A DNA stretch of 64,000 nt from an uncultured Paracoccaceae bacterium (lineage in GTDB: Bacteria; Pseudomonadota; Alphaproteobacteria; Rhodobacterales; Rhodobacteraceae). A program made the translations under genes and the position numbers. This document shows, piece after piece, positions 46,884 through 55,790 of this stretch. Position 1 is the stretch's first letter. Each line of letters starts with the position of its first letter. The notes below the pieces were generated by a model, which saw only the letters and a program-made list of their open reading frames with translations, searched no databases and was not told the DNA's origin. Where the stretch lies: the NCBI GenBank assembly GCA_943787785.1, contig CALSNT010000002.1, positions 24,173 through 88,172 of the forward strand, read 5' to 3'.

Positions 46884-49463
46884 ATGACAGACCAGACCAA
46901 TATCCCACCAGCAGCGGCCCGCCGCCTGCGTCGCCCGCTGTGGCTGACCCGAGCCGGGATGGTGGCTGAGAATGCCACGCGTGCGTTCTGGCCGTTTTGG
47001 TCGGTGATCCTCGTGACGCTCGCGCTGTTGATGCTGGGCGCGCAGGATAGCGCGCCGCTGGAAGCTGCGTGGGCCGGGGCTGTCATTTTGGCCCTTACCG
47101 GACTGGGGACGTTGGTTTGGGGTATCCGCGCATTCCTCATTCCCTCTGCTGAGCAAGCCATCGAGCGCCTCGACTCGCGCTTGCCAGGCCGCCCGATTGC
47201 GGCGCTTGCGGACACCCAGGCCATTGGCGCAGGCGACGCCGCGTCCGAGGCGGTCTGGAATGCGCACATCAAGCGAATGGAGGACCGCGCAGCCAAGGCG
47301 AAAGCTGCGGCACCGGACCTCAAAATCTCGGATCGCGACCCCTATGCGCTGCGCTATGTCGCGGTGCTGGCATTCGCAGTTGCGCTGATCTTCGGCTCGG
47401 TTTGGCGTGTCGCTACGGTGGCCGAGATCGCCCCCGGCGCCGGGGGTGCACTTGCCTCTGGCCCCACCTGGGAAGGCTGGGTTGAACCGCCCACCTACAC
47501 CGGCAAGCCCAGCCTTTACCTCAACGACATAACTGCCGCGGCCTTCGACGTTCCCCAAGGTAGCCGGATCACGATCCAACTCTATGGTGAGGTTGGCAGC
47601 CTGACAGTCGCTGAAACCCTGTCTGCCCGTGTCGGCGACGTGCCGCCGGCAAGCGAGCCCTCGCAGACCTTCGAGGTCAAACAGGACGGCAGGCTTTCAA
47701 TTGACGGCACCGGGGGCCGCAGCTGGAATATTTCGGTGATAGGCGACACCGCGCCTGTGGTTGAGATATCCGAGGACATGGAACGGACCATTGCCGGAGA
47801 AATGCGTCAGCCATTTACGGCCCGTGACGACTATGGCGTTGTCGCAGGTGGCGCCGTTGTTGCACTGGATCAATCCCGGTTGGATCGTCGCCACGGGTTA
47901 GCGCTCGATCCCGAACCGGTTGAGCCGATCGCCATTGACCTGCCGATGCCCTTTACCGGAGAGCGCACCGAATTCGACGAGGTGATGATCGAAGGGTTCG
48001 AAGATCACCGTTGGGCAGGCCTGCCGGTGACCATAATAATGACCGTCGAGGACGCCGCCGGGCAACTCGGAACGACTGAGATTCTTGGCAACGAGTTGCC
48101 CGGTCGCCGCTTCTTTGATCCGATGGCAAAGGCGCTGATCGAACAGCGTCGGGACCTGTTCTGGAACCGCAACAATGCTCCCCGTGTGGTGCAAATCCTA
48201 CGCGCTGCCAGTCATCGGCCCGAGGGGTTTTTCCGCTCGGAAACCTCCTATCTGATGCTGCGGGTCGCGATCCGGCGGCTCAATTTGGCGACGGAAATCG
48301 AAAGCCCGATCACCGATGAAGCGCGCGATGAGGCCGCCGATGCGCTCTGGCGCATTGCCGTGCTGATCGAAGACGGCAACCTTTCATCGGCGTTGGAGCG
48401 GTTACGGCGCGCTCAGGACAAGCTTTCTGAGGCCGCGCGCAACGGCGCAACAGACACCGAGATTGCCGAGCTGATGGAAGAACTGCGCCAGGCGATGCAG
48501 GACTATATGCGCCAACTGGCCGAACAGGCGCAGGACGGTGAGAATCAGCAAGCCAACAACAATCAGGGCGAGACACAGGAGATTACTCAGGATCAGCTGC
48601 AACAGATGCTCGACCGAATTCAGGAGCTGATGGAACAGGGCCGCATGGACGAAGCACAGGCGCTGCTCGATCAGCTGCGGGAAATGATGGAGAATATGCA
48701 GGTCGCAGAGGGCCAGCAAGGGCAGCAGGGTCAGTCGCAGGGCGAACAGGCGATGGAAGGTCTGGCAGAGACGCTGCGCGAACAGCAAGGTCTGAGTGAT
48801 GAGGCATTCCGCGACCTCCAGGAGCAATTCAATCCTAATGCGCAAGCTGGCCAGTCGGGCCAGAATGAAGGCCGCAATGGCGGGCAGGGTCGGGGTGAGA
48901 GCCACGAAGGTGAGGGCGGTCAGGGACAAGGCGAAGGCAACCAGCAGGCCGAAGGCAATTCAGGCGACATGGAAGGTGATCTTGCCGACCGTCAGCAGGC
49001 GCTGCGCGATCAGCTACGGCGCCAGCAGCAAAATCTGCCCGGTGCTGGGACGCCTGAAGGCGACGCCGCCCGCGAAGCGCTGGGACGCGCGGGGGATGCG
49101 ATGGACGGCGCCGAGGAAGCGTTGCGCCAGGACGATTTCGCGGAAGCGCTGGATCAGCAGTCAGAGGCGATGGAAGCCCTGCGTGAAGGAATGCGCAACC
49201 TTGGGGAGCAGATGGCCCAGCAACAGCGGCAGGGCCAGCAGGGCGACAGTCAGGGCCAATTCGACAATGCCAACCGCAATGACCCTCTGGGCCGCCAGCC
49301 GGGAGCGCAGGGTCGGATCGGCACTAACGAAGATCTGTTGCAGGGCGAAGACGTCTACCGCCGCGCCCGCGAATTACTGGACGAAATCCGCCGCCGCTCT
49401 GGCGAGCAAACCCGGCCGGAAGCCGAACTGGAGTACCTCAAGCGGTTGCTCGATCGGTTTTGA
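46884..49463 (+). CDS. TIGR02302 (DUF4175) family membrane protein
   Basis: The 859-residue protein has two or three N-terminal membrane helices (about 35-52, 60-78 and 155-173). A beta-rich periplasmic region follows (EGWVEPPTYTGKPSLYL). Its long C-terminal half is extremely rich in Gln, Glu, Gly and Asn (about 530-810), built of coiled-coil and low-complexity stretches such as QQMLDRIQELMEQGRMDEAQ. This plan fits the alphaproteobacterial TIGR02302 family, whose function is unknown. It ends with the family-like ELEYLKRLLDRF. Confidence 0.88.
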   Translation: MTDQTNIPPAAARRLRRPLWLTRAGMVAENATRAFWPFWSVILVTLALLMLGAQDSAPLEAAWAGAVILALTGLGTLVWGIRAFLIPSAEQAIERLDSRLPGRPIAALADTQAIGAGDAASEAVWNAHIKRMEDRAAKAKAAAPDLKISDRDPYALRYVAVLAFAVALIFGSVWRVATVAEIAPGAGGALASGPTWEGWVEPPTYTGKPSLYLNDITAAAFDVPQGSRITIQLYGEVGSLTVAETLSARVGDVPPASEPSQTFEVKQDGRLSIDGTGGRSWNISVIGDTAPVVEISEDMERTIAGEMRQPFTARDDYGVVAGGAVVALDQSRLDRRHGLALDPEPVEPIAIDLPMPFTGERTEFDEVMIEGFEDHRWAGLPVTIIMTVEDAAGQLGTTEILGNELPGRRFFDPMAKALIEQRRDLFWNRNNAPRVVQILRAASHRPEGFFRSETSYLMLRVAIRRLNLATEIESPITDEARDEAADALWRIAVLIEDGNLSSALERLRRAQDKLSEAARNGATDTEIAELMEELRQAMQDYMRQLAEQAQDGENQQANNNQGETQEITQDQLQQMLDRIQELMEQGRMDEAQALLDQLREMMENMQVAEGQQGQQGQSQGEQAMEGLAETLREQQGLSDEAFRDLQEQFNPNAQAGQSGQNEGRNGGQGRGESHEGEGGQGQGEGNQQAEGNSGDMEGDLADRQQALRDQLRRQQQNLPGAGTPEGDAAREALGRAGDAMDGAEEALRQDDFAEALDQQSEAMEALREGMRNLGEQMAQQQRQGQQGDSQGQFDNANRNDPLGRQPGAQGRIGTNEDLLQGEDVYRRARELLDEIRRRSGEQTRPEAELEYLKRLLDRF

Positions 49464-49565
49464 GGAGGCGCATGTAGGCCCGCGTAGCTGGCACCCGGCG
49501 TCTCAGCTTTAAATAAGGCGCGTGTCCCCGCCGGAGGCATACTTCGAGGCGTCGCTTACCTGTAT

Positions 49566-50462
49566 TCACATGAACTGACGCAACCACTCGACGCCCCTGT
49601 CCAGCACCATATCAATACCGTCACGCAGCTGATTGACGTTATCGACATAACGGGCAAGCGGGTCGCGCATGGTCGGGAAACGCTCGGCCAGTTGCGGTGA
49701 ACAGATATAGGCCAGGATCGCCAGCGCCGCTGCGATCAACACCAGCGAAAATCCAAGCCGAAAGCCACGCTTGTTACGGCGAACGTCCTCGGTAACAACT
49801 GCCGTTTCCTCTTTCGGATCACGTTCGATGGTCGAGCGGAGAGACGAATTAATCTCCTCGACATCCGGCAGACCTTCGCCTGCTGATTTGGCTGGCCGTG
49901 CCAGCGCCGCCGCGGCGGCTGGCGACAAATCAAGCTCATCACCGTCGTCGAGGCTTGGCGCAACATCGCCAGCCTTTGAGGCCGGTCGCGCGAAATCACT
50001 TTCGTCCAGATCGTCCAGGCCAAGGTCCGGCTGGCTGGTCAGGGGCTGGCCATCTGCGGCGCGGGCCTTGCGCTCCAGTGCTGCCTCTTCTTCCAGAACC
50101 TTGCGCACTGCCGGATCCAGACTGCGTCGATCCGGCGTAAGCAACGTGCCGGGTGAGGGCGCTGCACTGTCATCGTCAATATCGCTGTCTTCGGCGACGT
50201 CCGGTGTCGAGGGCGAAGATGTATCGGTTGTTGCATCATCGGCGTCAGACGGTTTCGTTGCTTTGGGTGCTTTCGCAGCAGGCGACTTCGCGCGTCCACT
50301 TTTCAGCGCATCCAGCGTAACAGCGCCATCACCGGGCGCGCCTTCAGCTTCTTGAAACCAGCCATGGCCACAGGCGGCACATTGTACATCGCGGCCCGGA
50401 TCCGGGATCATCGCGCTGTCAACTTCGTATTCCGCCCCGCAATTCGGGCACTTCAAACGCAT
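49566..50462 (-). CDS. MJ0042-type zinc-ribbon membrane protein
   Basis: The 298-residue protein opens with a zinc ribbon (Cys5, Cys8, Cys28, Cys31; MRLKCPNCGAEYEVDS). It continues as a long acidic, Asp/Ser/Ala-rich low-complexity linker (about 40-225). A single membrane helix (about 235-253) and a short tail complete it. It is a typical alphaproteobacterial zinc-ribbon protein, perhaps regulatory. It is divergent from ftsE across 182 bp. Confidence 0.85.
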   Translation of the reverse strand: MRLKCPNCGAEYEVDSAMIPDPGRDVQCAACGHGWFQEAEGAPGDGAVTLDALKSGRAKSPAAKAPKATKPSDADDATTDTSSPSTPDVAEDSDIDDDSAAPSPGTLLTPDRRSLDPAVRKVLEEEAALERKARAADGQPLTSQPDLGLDDLDESDFARPASKAGDVAPSLDDGDELDLSPAAAAALARPAKSAGEGLPDVEEINSSLRSTIERDPKEETAVVTEDVRRNKRGFRLGFSLVLIAAALAILAYICSPQLAERFPTMRDPLARYVDNVNQLRDGIDMVLDRGVEWLRQFM

Positions 50463-50644
50463 GTCTGCCCCTTTCAGGCCCGGTTATTCCGGGCTTTCCT
50501 GCCTCATGCGCGCAATTCTAGCAAGCGTCGCACCAAACGCAAAGCTCAATGCACGCCGCGCCCTTTGACACGGCGTTGCACTGTTTGGACCAGTGGGGCA
50601 AAAGGATGTCCAGTGTGCAGTAATTTCGCGGGGGGCCGCAGCCA

Positions 50645-51322
50645 GTGATCCAGTTGCAGAATGTTGGCTATGGCTACGGCGGGCGATCGTTGCTGTCAGG
50701 GCTGAACCTCGACCTGCCTGCGGGATCGTTCCACTTTCTCACCGGGCCTTCAGGTTCCGGCAAAACGACGATCCTGAAACTCTGTTATCTGGATTTGAGG
50801 CCCGACGAAGGCCAGATCACTCTGTTTGACCAGGACGCCGCTTCGCTGGATCGCGACAATATTGCCGCGTTGCGCCGTCGCATTGGCGTCGTTCATCAGA
50901 ATTGCGAATTTCTCGACCACCTGACATTGCAGGCGAACATTGCGTTGCCAGTGACCGCAACGGGCAGCGGAACGCCCTCGTCCGAGAACGATTTGAATGA
51001 GTTGATGGTCTGGGTTGGATTGTCAGAGCGGGCAGACGCTCTGCCGCAAGAATTGTCAGGCGGAGAACGCCAACGGGGTGCACTGGCCCGCGCGGTGATT
51101 ATCGCGCCCGATGTGGTGCTGGCGGATGAGCCGACCGGAAATGTCGATTGGGAGATGTCGCTGCGCCTGCTGCGCCTGCTGATTGAATTGAACAAGATGG
51201 GCAAAACGATCCTGATCGCCACTCACGATCTGAACCTGATCCGCGCCGCCAAGACGCAGGTCGCAGCCCGGGTGCTGAGGATTCGTGATGGCGGCGTACA
51301 TGTAGCGGGGGCAGATCTGTGA
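50645..51322 (+). CDS. ftsE: Cell division ATP-binding protein FtsE
   Basis: FtsE is the ATPase of the FtsEX complex, which controls septal peptidoglycan hydrolysis. The 225-residue protein has Walker A (TGPSGSGKTT), the signature LSGGERQRGALARAV and Walker B (VVLADEPTGNVD), followed by the H-loop ATHDLN. The start is a GTG at 50645 with a GGGG run about 10 bp upstream. It overlaps ftsX as GTGA. Confidence 0.93.
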   Translation: MIQLQNVGYGYGGRSLLSGLNLDLPAGSFHFLTGPSGSGKTTILKLCYLDLRPDEGQITLFDQDAASLDRDNIAALRRRIGVVHQNCEFLDHLTLQANIALPVTATGSGTPSSENDLNELMVWVGLSERADALPQELSGGERQRGALARAVIIAPDVVLADEPTGNVDWEMSLRLLRLLIELNKMGKTILIATHDLNLIRAAKTQVAARVLRIRDGGVHVAGADL

Positions 51323-52362
51323 GCCGCCGCAAGAACAAAGAATTGCCCGACGATGTTGTTGAGCCGGATGCCGATCCGGATGATACGACGCCAAGGTTGG
51401 CCGGCCCGAAACTGGCCGGAGCGTTTCGCGGAAAATTGAATTTTGAAGCTTTGAACAAGATCAGAATGCCGCGCTTTCCGTTGGCGACTCTGGTGCCGGA
51501 CCGGCGTGCGCAACATGTCGTGCCCCGCAAAGGCATCACCGCGCGCCTGACGGTGTTCGCCGCCGCAACCATGGCGTTTCTGGCGGTCTTCGCGCTGGCG
51601 CTTTCATTTGCGTCAGGTCGCATGGCGGACCGCTGGGGCGCACAACTGGCGCGAACTGCGACCGTGCGAATATCTGCGCCAGCCGAGGCTCAGGCCGCCC
51701 AGACCGAAGCCGCCCTGGCTGCGCTGGCACAAACACCGGGCATTGCTTCCGCCCGCGCCCTAACAGACGCCGAAAGCCTTGCACTGCTGGAACCCTGGCT
51801 TGGCAACGGGCTGGAACCCGGAACCTTACCGGTGCCGCAATTGATTGAAATTGTCGAGGGCGGATCCGGCTATGACGAAGACGGGCTGCGACTGAGGTTG
51901 GCCGCCGAGGCCCCCGACGCGATCCTCGACAACCACAGCGTTTGGCGGCAACCGCTGGTCAGTGCGGCAAGGCGGCTGCGGACAATTGGGTTGGTTGCCG
52001 TGGCGCTGATCGGGCTGACAATGGTGGCGATCATTGTTCTGGCTGCCAACGCAGCGCTTTCGGCGAATGCGCAGGTGATCCGTGTTCTGCGCCTGGTCGG
52101 CGCGCGCGACGCTTTCATCGCCGGAGCATTCGTGCGCCGTTTTACACTACGCGCCCTGATCGGCGCGGCGGCCGGGTCGCTGGCTGGCGCTGCAACCGTT
52201 GCCATGATGCCGGCCACCGACTCCGCCGGAGGGTTCCTGACGGGCTTGCGTTTGGAAGGTTGGGAGTGGGTGTTTCCCTTATTAATCCCACTGTTGGCGG
52301 CGGCCGTTTCCTATGTCGCGACCCGGGCGGCCGCCCTGCATGTCCTACGATCGCTGCCGTGA
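51319..52362 (+). CDS. ftsX: Cell division protein FtsX
   Basis: FtsX is the membrane partner of FtsE. The 347-residue protein has a charged cytoplasmic N-terminus of about 75 residues, one helix (about 78-98) and a periplasmic loop. Three C-terminal helices follow, with the conserved-looking IRVLRLVGARDAFIAGAFV segment. The order and GTGA coupling to ftsE support the call. The start codon is GTG at 51319. Confidence 0.92.
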   Translation: MSRRKNKELPDDVVEPDADPDDTTPRLAGPKLAGAFRGKLNFEALNKIRMPRFPLATLVPDRRAQHVVPRKGITARLTVFAAATMAFLAVFALALSFASGRMADRWGAQLARTATVRISAPAEAQAAQTEAALAALAQTPGIASARALTDAESLALLEPWLGNGLEPGTLPVPQLIEIVEGGSGYDEDGLRLRLAAEAPDAILDNHSVWRQPLVSAARRLRTIGLVAVALIGLTMVAIIVLAANAALSANAQVIRVLRLVGARDAFIAGAFVRRFTLRALIGAAAGSLAGAATVAMMPATDSAGGFLTGLRLEGWEWVFPLLIPLLAAAVSYVATRAAALHVLRSLP

Positions 52363-53129
52363 ACGACATGGGCGGGTTCGCTTATGGGGTGCAATGGCTA
52401 CGGTCGGCGATATTCATCGGGCAAATGTATGTGGCGATGCTGGGCTATGCGATTTTCTGGTTCATCCCGGCGCTGATCTCGCGCGACTATGCGCATCGGG
52501 CAATCCACGCGTATTGCCGCTGGGTTCGTTTTACGGCGCATCATCTGTGTGGCCTGCGCTCGGAAATACGCGGCACGATTCCGACCGGAGAGGTTCTCAT
52601 CGCTGCAAAACACCAGAGCTTTTTTGACATCATCATGATCGTCAGTGTTGTCCCGCGCCCTCGATTCATCATGAAGAGCATTCTGAAATGGGCGCCGCTT
52701 CTGGGCTGGTATGCGTCCAGAATCGGCTGCATTCCGGTTGATCGCGGCAAGCGAGGCAAGGCGATCAAGCAAATGGTCGATGGGGTAAAATCCAGCAGTA
52801 GCCCGGGGCAGCTGATCATCTACCCCCAGGGGACCCGCGTCGCGCCGGGCAAGACAATGCCATACAAGGTTGGGCCGGCGGTGCTTTATGACCAGCTGAA
52901 CCAGCCATGTGTGCCTGTAGCGGCGAACGTTGGCGTCTTCTGGCCGCGCCACGGTCTGTACCGGCGGCCCGGCCTCGCGATTGTCGAGTTCCTGGATCCG
53001 ATCGCTCCCGGCATGTCGCAGCGCGAGTTTCTGGCCGAGTTGGAAACCGAGATCGAATCTGCCTCGGACCGGCTGATGGTTGAAGCCGGGTTCAACGCAA
53101 TCGAATTGAGGGCAAGCGGCAATGGCTGA
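52359..53129 (+). CDS. plsC: 1-acyl-sn-glycerol-3-phosphate acyltransferase
   Basis: The enzyme acylates lysophosphatidic acid at the inner membrane. The 256-residue protein has one or two N-terminal helices, the H-x4-D motif KHQSFFD (His85, Asp90) and the YPQGTR motif (residues 155-160). The GTG at 52359 overlaps the ftsX stop (GTGA); an ATG at 52368 is an alternative start. It is thus in one operon with ftsEX. Its end overlaps the next gene by 8 bp. Confidence 0.9.
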   Translation: MNDMGGFAYGVQWLRSAIFIGQMYVAMLGYAIFWFIPALISRDYAHRAIHAYCRWVRFTAHHLCGLRSEIRGTIPTGEVLIAAKHQSFFDIIMIVSVVPRPRFIMKSILKWAPLLGWYASRIGCIPVDRGKRGKAIKQMVDGVKSSSSPGQLIIYPQGTRVAPGKTMPYKVGPAVLYDQLNQPCVPVAANVGVFWPRHGLYRRPGLAIVEFLDPIAPGMSQREFLAELETEIESASDRLMVEAGFNAIELRASGNG

Positions 53130-53736
53130 ATTCGAATACCTGGAGGACGTTGCCGCGCTCGAGGCGCATTACAGATCACCAAAGGATACGTCGCTGCGTA
53201 AGGTCGCAGACCGTCTGACTCCGGAGTATCGCGCATGGATCGCGGCATCCCGGTTTCTTGTTTTCACGACGGTCGGCCCGGAAGGCACCGATGGCACGCC
53301 GCGCGGCGATGACGGCCCGGTAGTGGCCGAGCTTGACGCCAAGACGCTGGTTCTGCCCGATTGGAACGGCAACAACCGGATCGACTCGCTTCGCAACATC
53401 GTGCGCGACGGGCGGGTTTCACTGATGTTCATGGTCCCCGGATCGTCCAACGTTGTCCGGGTGAACGGCATGGCCCGGATCACTGCCGATGAGGGGCTGC
53501 GACAGCGCTTTGCCCGCAAAGCCAGCCTGCCGCGCACGGTCGCGGTGATCCGCATCGCCGAGGTTTACTTCCAATGCTCGCGCGCATTGATGCGCTCGGG
53601 CCTTTGGACACGTGGCGACGACAGTGAGGGTCTGCCAACACCAGGGCAGATGCTGGCTGCGATGACCGAAGGTGAGGTTGGCGGCCCAGACTATGATCGC
53701 GCCTGGCCGGAGCGGGCCAAAGCCTCGATGTGGTGA
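53122..53736 (+). CDS. Pyridoxamine 5'-phosphate oxidase-family FMN-binding protein
   Basis: The 204-residue protein has the split-barrel flavin fold of PPOX-type proteins. Supporting segments are FLVFTTVGPEGTDGTPRGD, LVLPDWNGNNRIDSLRNI and VSLMFMVPGSSNVVRVNG. The sequence resembles the MSMEG_1061/DR_2398 subgroup of unknown substrate, not the pyridoxine-synthesis enzyme itself. The ATG overlaps the plsC end by 8 bp, suggesting cotranscription. Confidence 0.88.
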   Translation: MAEFEYLEDVAALEAHYRSPKDTSLRKVADRLTPEYRAWIAASRFLVFTTVGPEGTDGTPRGDDGPVVAELDAKTLVLPDWNGNNRIDSLRNIVRDGRVSLMFMVPGSSNVVRVNGMARITADEGLRQRFARKASLPRTVAVIRIAEVYFQCSRALMRSGLWTRGDDSEGLPTPGQMLAAMTEGEVGGPDYDRAWPERAKASMW

Positions 53737-54217
53737 GAACCGCCTACTGCGGTACATCGCGACGAATCGCTGCACCCCCAAGCGTTCGAATCTGATTCGA
53801 TTGTAATGATCTCTTTCCGGTCATTGCGTGATCGGGGGCCATTTACGTCGAATCTTATCGCGTGATCGGGTCCGAGGCGGAACCGAACGTCATAAAGCAT
53901 CAGAAACGGTGAAAATTCTTTGCGCGCCTACAGTCTATTTCAAATGGGGGTTGAAAAATGGTTCAAAAATACCTTGGAAATCAAGAATATGTAACTATCT
54001 GATTATAAGAAATAAACCAAGACTTCTGACGCTCAGATATCTAATAACATCCTCGATCTTACCTTGCGTCATCCAATAGCTGACGCCACGTCATTCCATA
54101 GCATTTTGCGGTTATTGCCTGACATGCCCGGCTCCGGCCAGATCAGTCCATCGGCACAGCAACCCCGCACCGCCGAGCAACGTAACCCGTAACCTGCATA
54201 CCCAAAGGATAGTGACC
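53737..54217. other. AT-rich leader upstream of the curli locus
   Basis: These 481 bp are markedly more AT-rich (especially 53930-54110) than anything else in the window. An open frame at 53828-54079 is not protein-like. The segment probably carries the curlin promoter and regulatory sites. It contains an 11-bp direct repeat (53826-53836, 53860-53870) and a small inverted repeat TTGAA/TTCAA (53951-53955, 53962-53966). No promoter is called with confidence. Confidence 0.55.
53826..53870 (+). repeat. 11-bp direct repeat in the curli leader
   Basis: GCGTGATCGGG occurs at 53826-53836 and again at 53860-53870, 34 bp apart start to start (about three helical turns). The spacing would suit paired binding of a regulator. 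A chance occurrence somewhere in a 64-kb window is possible, so the function is a hypothesis. Confidence 0.4.
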
Positions 54218-54655
54218 ATGACCTTCTCCAAAACCTTCAAGACTGCCGCTCTTGCCCTGATGATCACGCTGCCTGCTGCCTCTGCCATGGCTGCTGGAAA
54301 CAACGCATCGCTTAGCCAGTGGGGCTTTGGTAACGCGCTTGGTGGTGGCCAGTTTGGCAACTTCAATGACGCGACCGTGGTTCAGGAAGGCTTCTTCAAC
54401 CAGACGATCTCGACCCAAGATGGCAATGACAACACTGTCGTCGTCGGTCAGGCGGGTCTGGCGAATAACGCCGATGTCGCCCAGCACGGTGACTGCAACC
54501 TGGCCGGTGTTGCCCAGATTGGCGCGTTCAATAACGCAGTGGCCAGCCAGGATGGCGACTGCAACGCGGTCGGCATCATCCAGGTCGGCAACGGCAACAG
54601 CGCCGAGTCCCACCAGGTCGGCGCCGGAAACGTTTCGGTCTTCATCCAGAACTGA
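54218..54655 (+). CDS. Curlin repeat protein (CsgA/CsgB-like)
   Basis: This 145-residue secreted protein has a signal peptide ending SAMAA (about residue 26). It then has about five to six curlin repeats of roughly 22 residues with the x-Q-x-G-x-x-N pattern, such as VVQEGFFN, VVVGQAGLAN and GIIQVGNGN. It should form an amyloid fibre of stacked beta-strands outside the cell. Cys93 and Cys115 sit in equal positions of consecutive repeats (GDCN twice). The ATG at 54218 follows AAAGGA; a GTG at 54212 is less likely. It is followed by csgH and a second curlin. Confidence 0.88.
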   Translation: MTFSKTFKTAALALMITLPAASAMAAGNNASLSQWGFGNALGGGQFGNFNDATVVQEGFFNQTISTQDGNDNTVVVGQAGLANNADVAQHGDCNLAGVAQIGAFNNAVASQDGDCNAVGIIQVGNGNSAESHQVGAGNVSVFIQN

Positions 54656-54730
54656 TCCCGCCCCCGCGCCGGGGGTGTCCCTCCCCGCTCCCGGCGCACC
54701 CTTCCCCTTCTCTCAACAGGAGCTCGCACC

Positions 54731-55138
54731 ATGACCTTCCCCCGCACATTCCTTCCGGTTGCTGCCCTGTCAGCCGCAGCCGCCTGCACCGCCGCAGTTT
54801 CGGCCAGCCACCCGACGCCAGAAGTCACGCTGACCTCCGACACCCCGATTTGCGAGATCGCCGTCGCCACACAGGGCCGCAGCGTTAACCTTCAGGCGCT
54901 GGTCCACGCCGGCACCGACATGCGCGGAACCTACCGGTTCCGCATCGCCAAATCCGGTGGCGGCGGTTCGGCCAACATCAACCAGGGCGGCAACTTCGCC
55001 GTCGCGGCGGGCGAGACCCGCACACTGGGCCAGACCACGCTGGGCGGCAGTCCTGCCAACTTCGACGCGACCCTTACGATCGAGGCTGGCGGGCAGACCT
55101 ACACCTGTTCCAGCGACGATCCCACGATTGACCTTTGA
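54731..55138 (+). CDS. csgH: Curli assembly chaperone CsgH
   Basis: CsgH is a small periplasmic beta-sandwich protein that restrains curlin aggregation in alphaproteobacteria. The 135-residue protein has an N-terminal signal (about 1-24), then TPICEIAVATQGRSVNLQAL, YRFRIAKSGGGGSANINQGG and a closing TYTCSSD. The two Cys (ICEI and TYTC) could pair. The KSGGGGSxxINQGG segment is the best family marker. It lies between the two curlin genes with short gaps. Confidence 0.88.
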   Translation: MTFPRTFLPVAALSAAAACTAAVSASHPTPEVTLTSDTPICEIAVATQGRSVNLQALVHAGTDMRGTYRFRIAKSGGGGSANINQGGNFAVAAGETRTLGQTTLGGSPANFDATLTIEAGGQTYTCSSDDPTIDL

Positions 55139-55169
55139 TCCCATCCCCCTCTGCCAAGGAGTACCGAGT

Positions 55170-55583
55170 ATGACCACGTTCCGTAGAATCCCCGCCGCAC
55201 TCGTCACCGCAACCCTGCTGGCCACCACAACCTTCGCGGCCCCTGCCGTCGCCGGTGGCCAGATCAGCATCGCAATCGAGCCGAAGAATGAAGACGAACG
55301 CAACGCCATCCGCTTCGGACTTGGCCTCTACGCCTTTGCCAAGGCAATCGAGGGCGACGCCTACATCGAGCAGAACGGCAACGGAAACGGCGCCGCCATC
55401 GGCCAGTCCGGCAATGGCAGCTTCGGCGTCATCGAGCAGGACGGCGACGGCCACACCGCCACGTTGAACCAGCAAGGTGACGGTCAGGCGTTCGGCATCT
55501 TCCAGGTCGGCGAAGGCACCGACGGCCACGTCGATCAGCAGATCGACGGCGATACCGGCCTGCTGTTCCAAATCGGCTTCTAA
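55170..55583 (+). CDS. Second curlin-repeat protein
   Basis: The 137-residue protein has a signal peptide ending APAVAGG (about residue 29) and a non-repeat segment (EPKNEDERNAIRFGLGLYAF). About four curlin repeats of Q-x-G-x-G type follow, including IEQNGNGNGAAIGQSGNGS and IFQVGEGTDGHV. The acidic pre-repeat region and divergent repeats suggest a minor or nucleating curlin. An AAGGAG ribosome binding site precedes the ATG at 55170. A strong terminator follows. Confidence 0.87.
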   Translation: MTTFRRIPAALVTATLLATTTFAAPAVAGGQISIAIEPKNEDERNAIRFGLGLYAFAKAIEGDAYIEQNGNGNGAAIGQSGNGSFGVIEQDGDGHTATLNQQGDGQAFGIFQVGEGTDGHVDQQIDGDTGLLFQIGF

Positions 55584-55644
55584 GCCGCACCACGACCACG
55601 GCGGGTTGTCTTCCCTGTCCTTCGCATCCCCCGCCTGCCGTGCT

Positions 55645-55683
55645 GGCCCTCCGGATTTCCTGCCCCGGAGGGCCTTTTCTTTT
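55645..55683 (+). terminator. Rho-independent terminator after the curli locus
   Basis: GGCCCTCCGG (55645-55654) pairs perfectly with CCGGAGGGCC (55665-55674) across a 10-base loop. TTTTCTTTT follows at 55675-55683. It closes the curlin-csgH-curlin unit. Confidence 0.92.
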
Positions 55684-55790
55684 GCTGCGCAGTAGACGGC
55701 AGCGGTTCGCTAGAACGTCTATTATGTAAGGCGTAACGAGTTTTACTTATCCATTTTGCTAACTATCCAGTTCGGCACTATCCATCCCGC

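Noticed and set aside
52359..53129. PlsC with PQGTR in place of EGTR
   Set aside because: This variant is, as far as I recall, common in alphaproteobacterial PlsC proteins and probably carries no special meaning.
53828..54079. Open frame of 83 codons in the curli leader
   Set aside because: It lies in AT-rich DNA, has no ribosome binding site or family resemblance, and crosses the probable promoter region.
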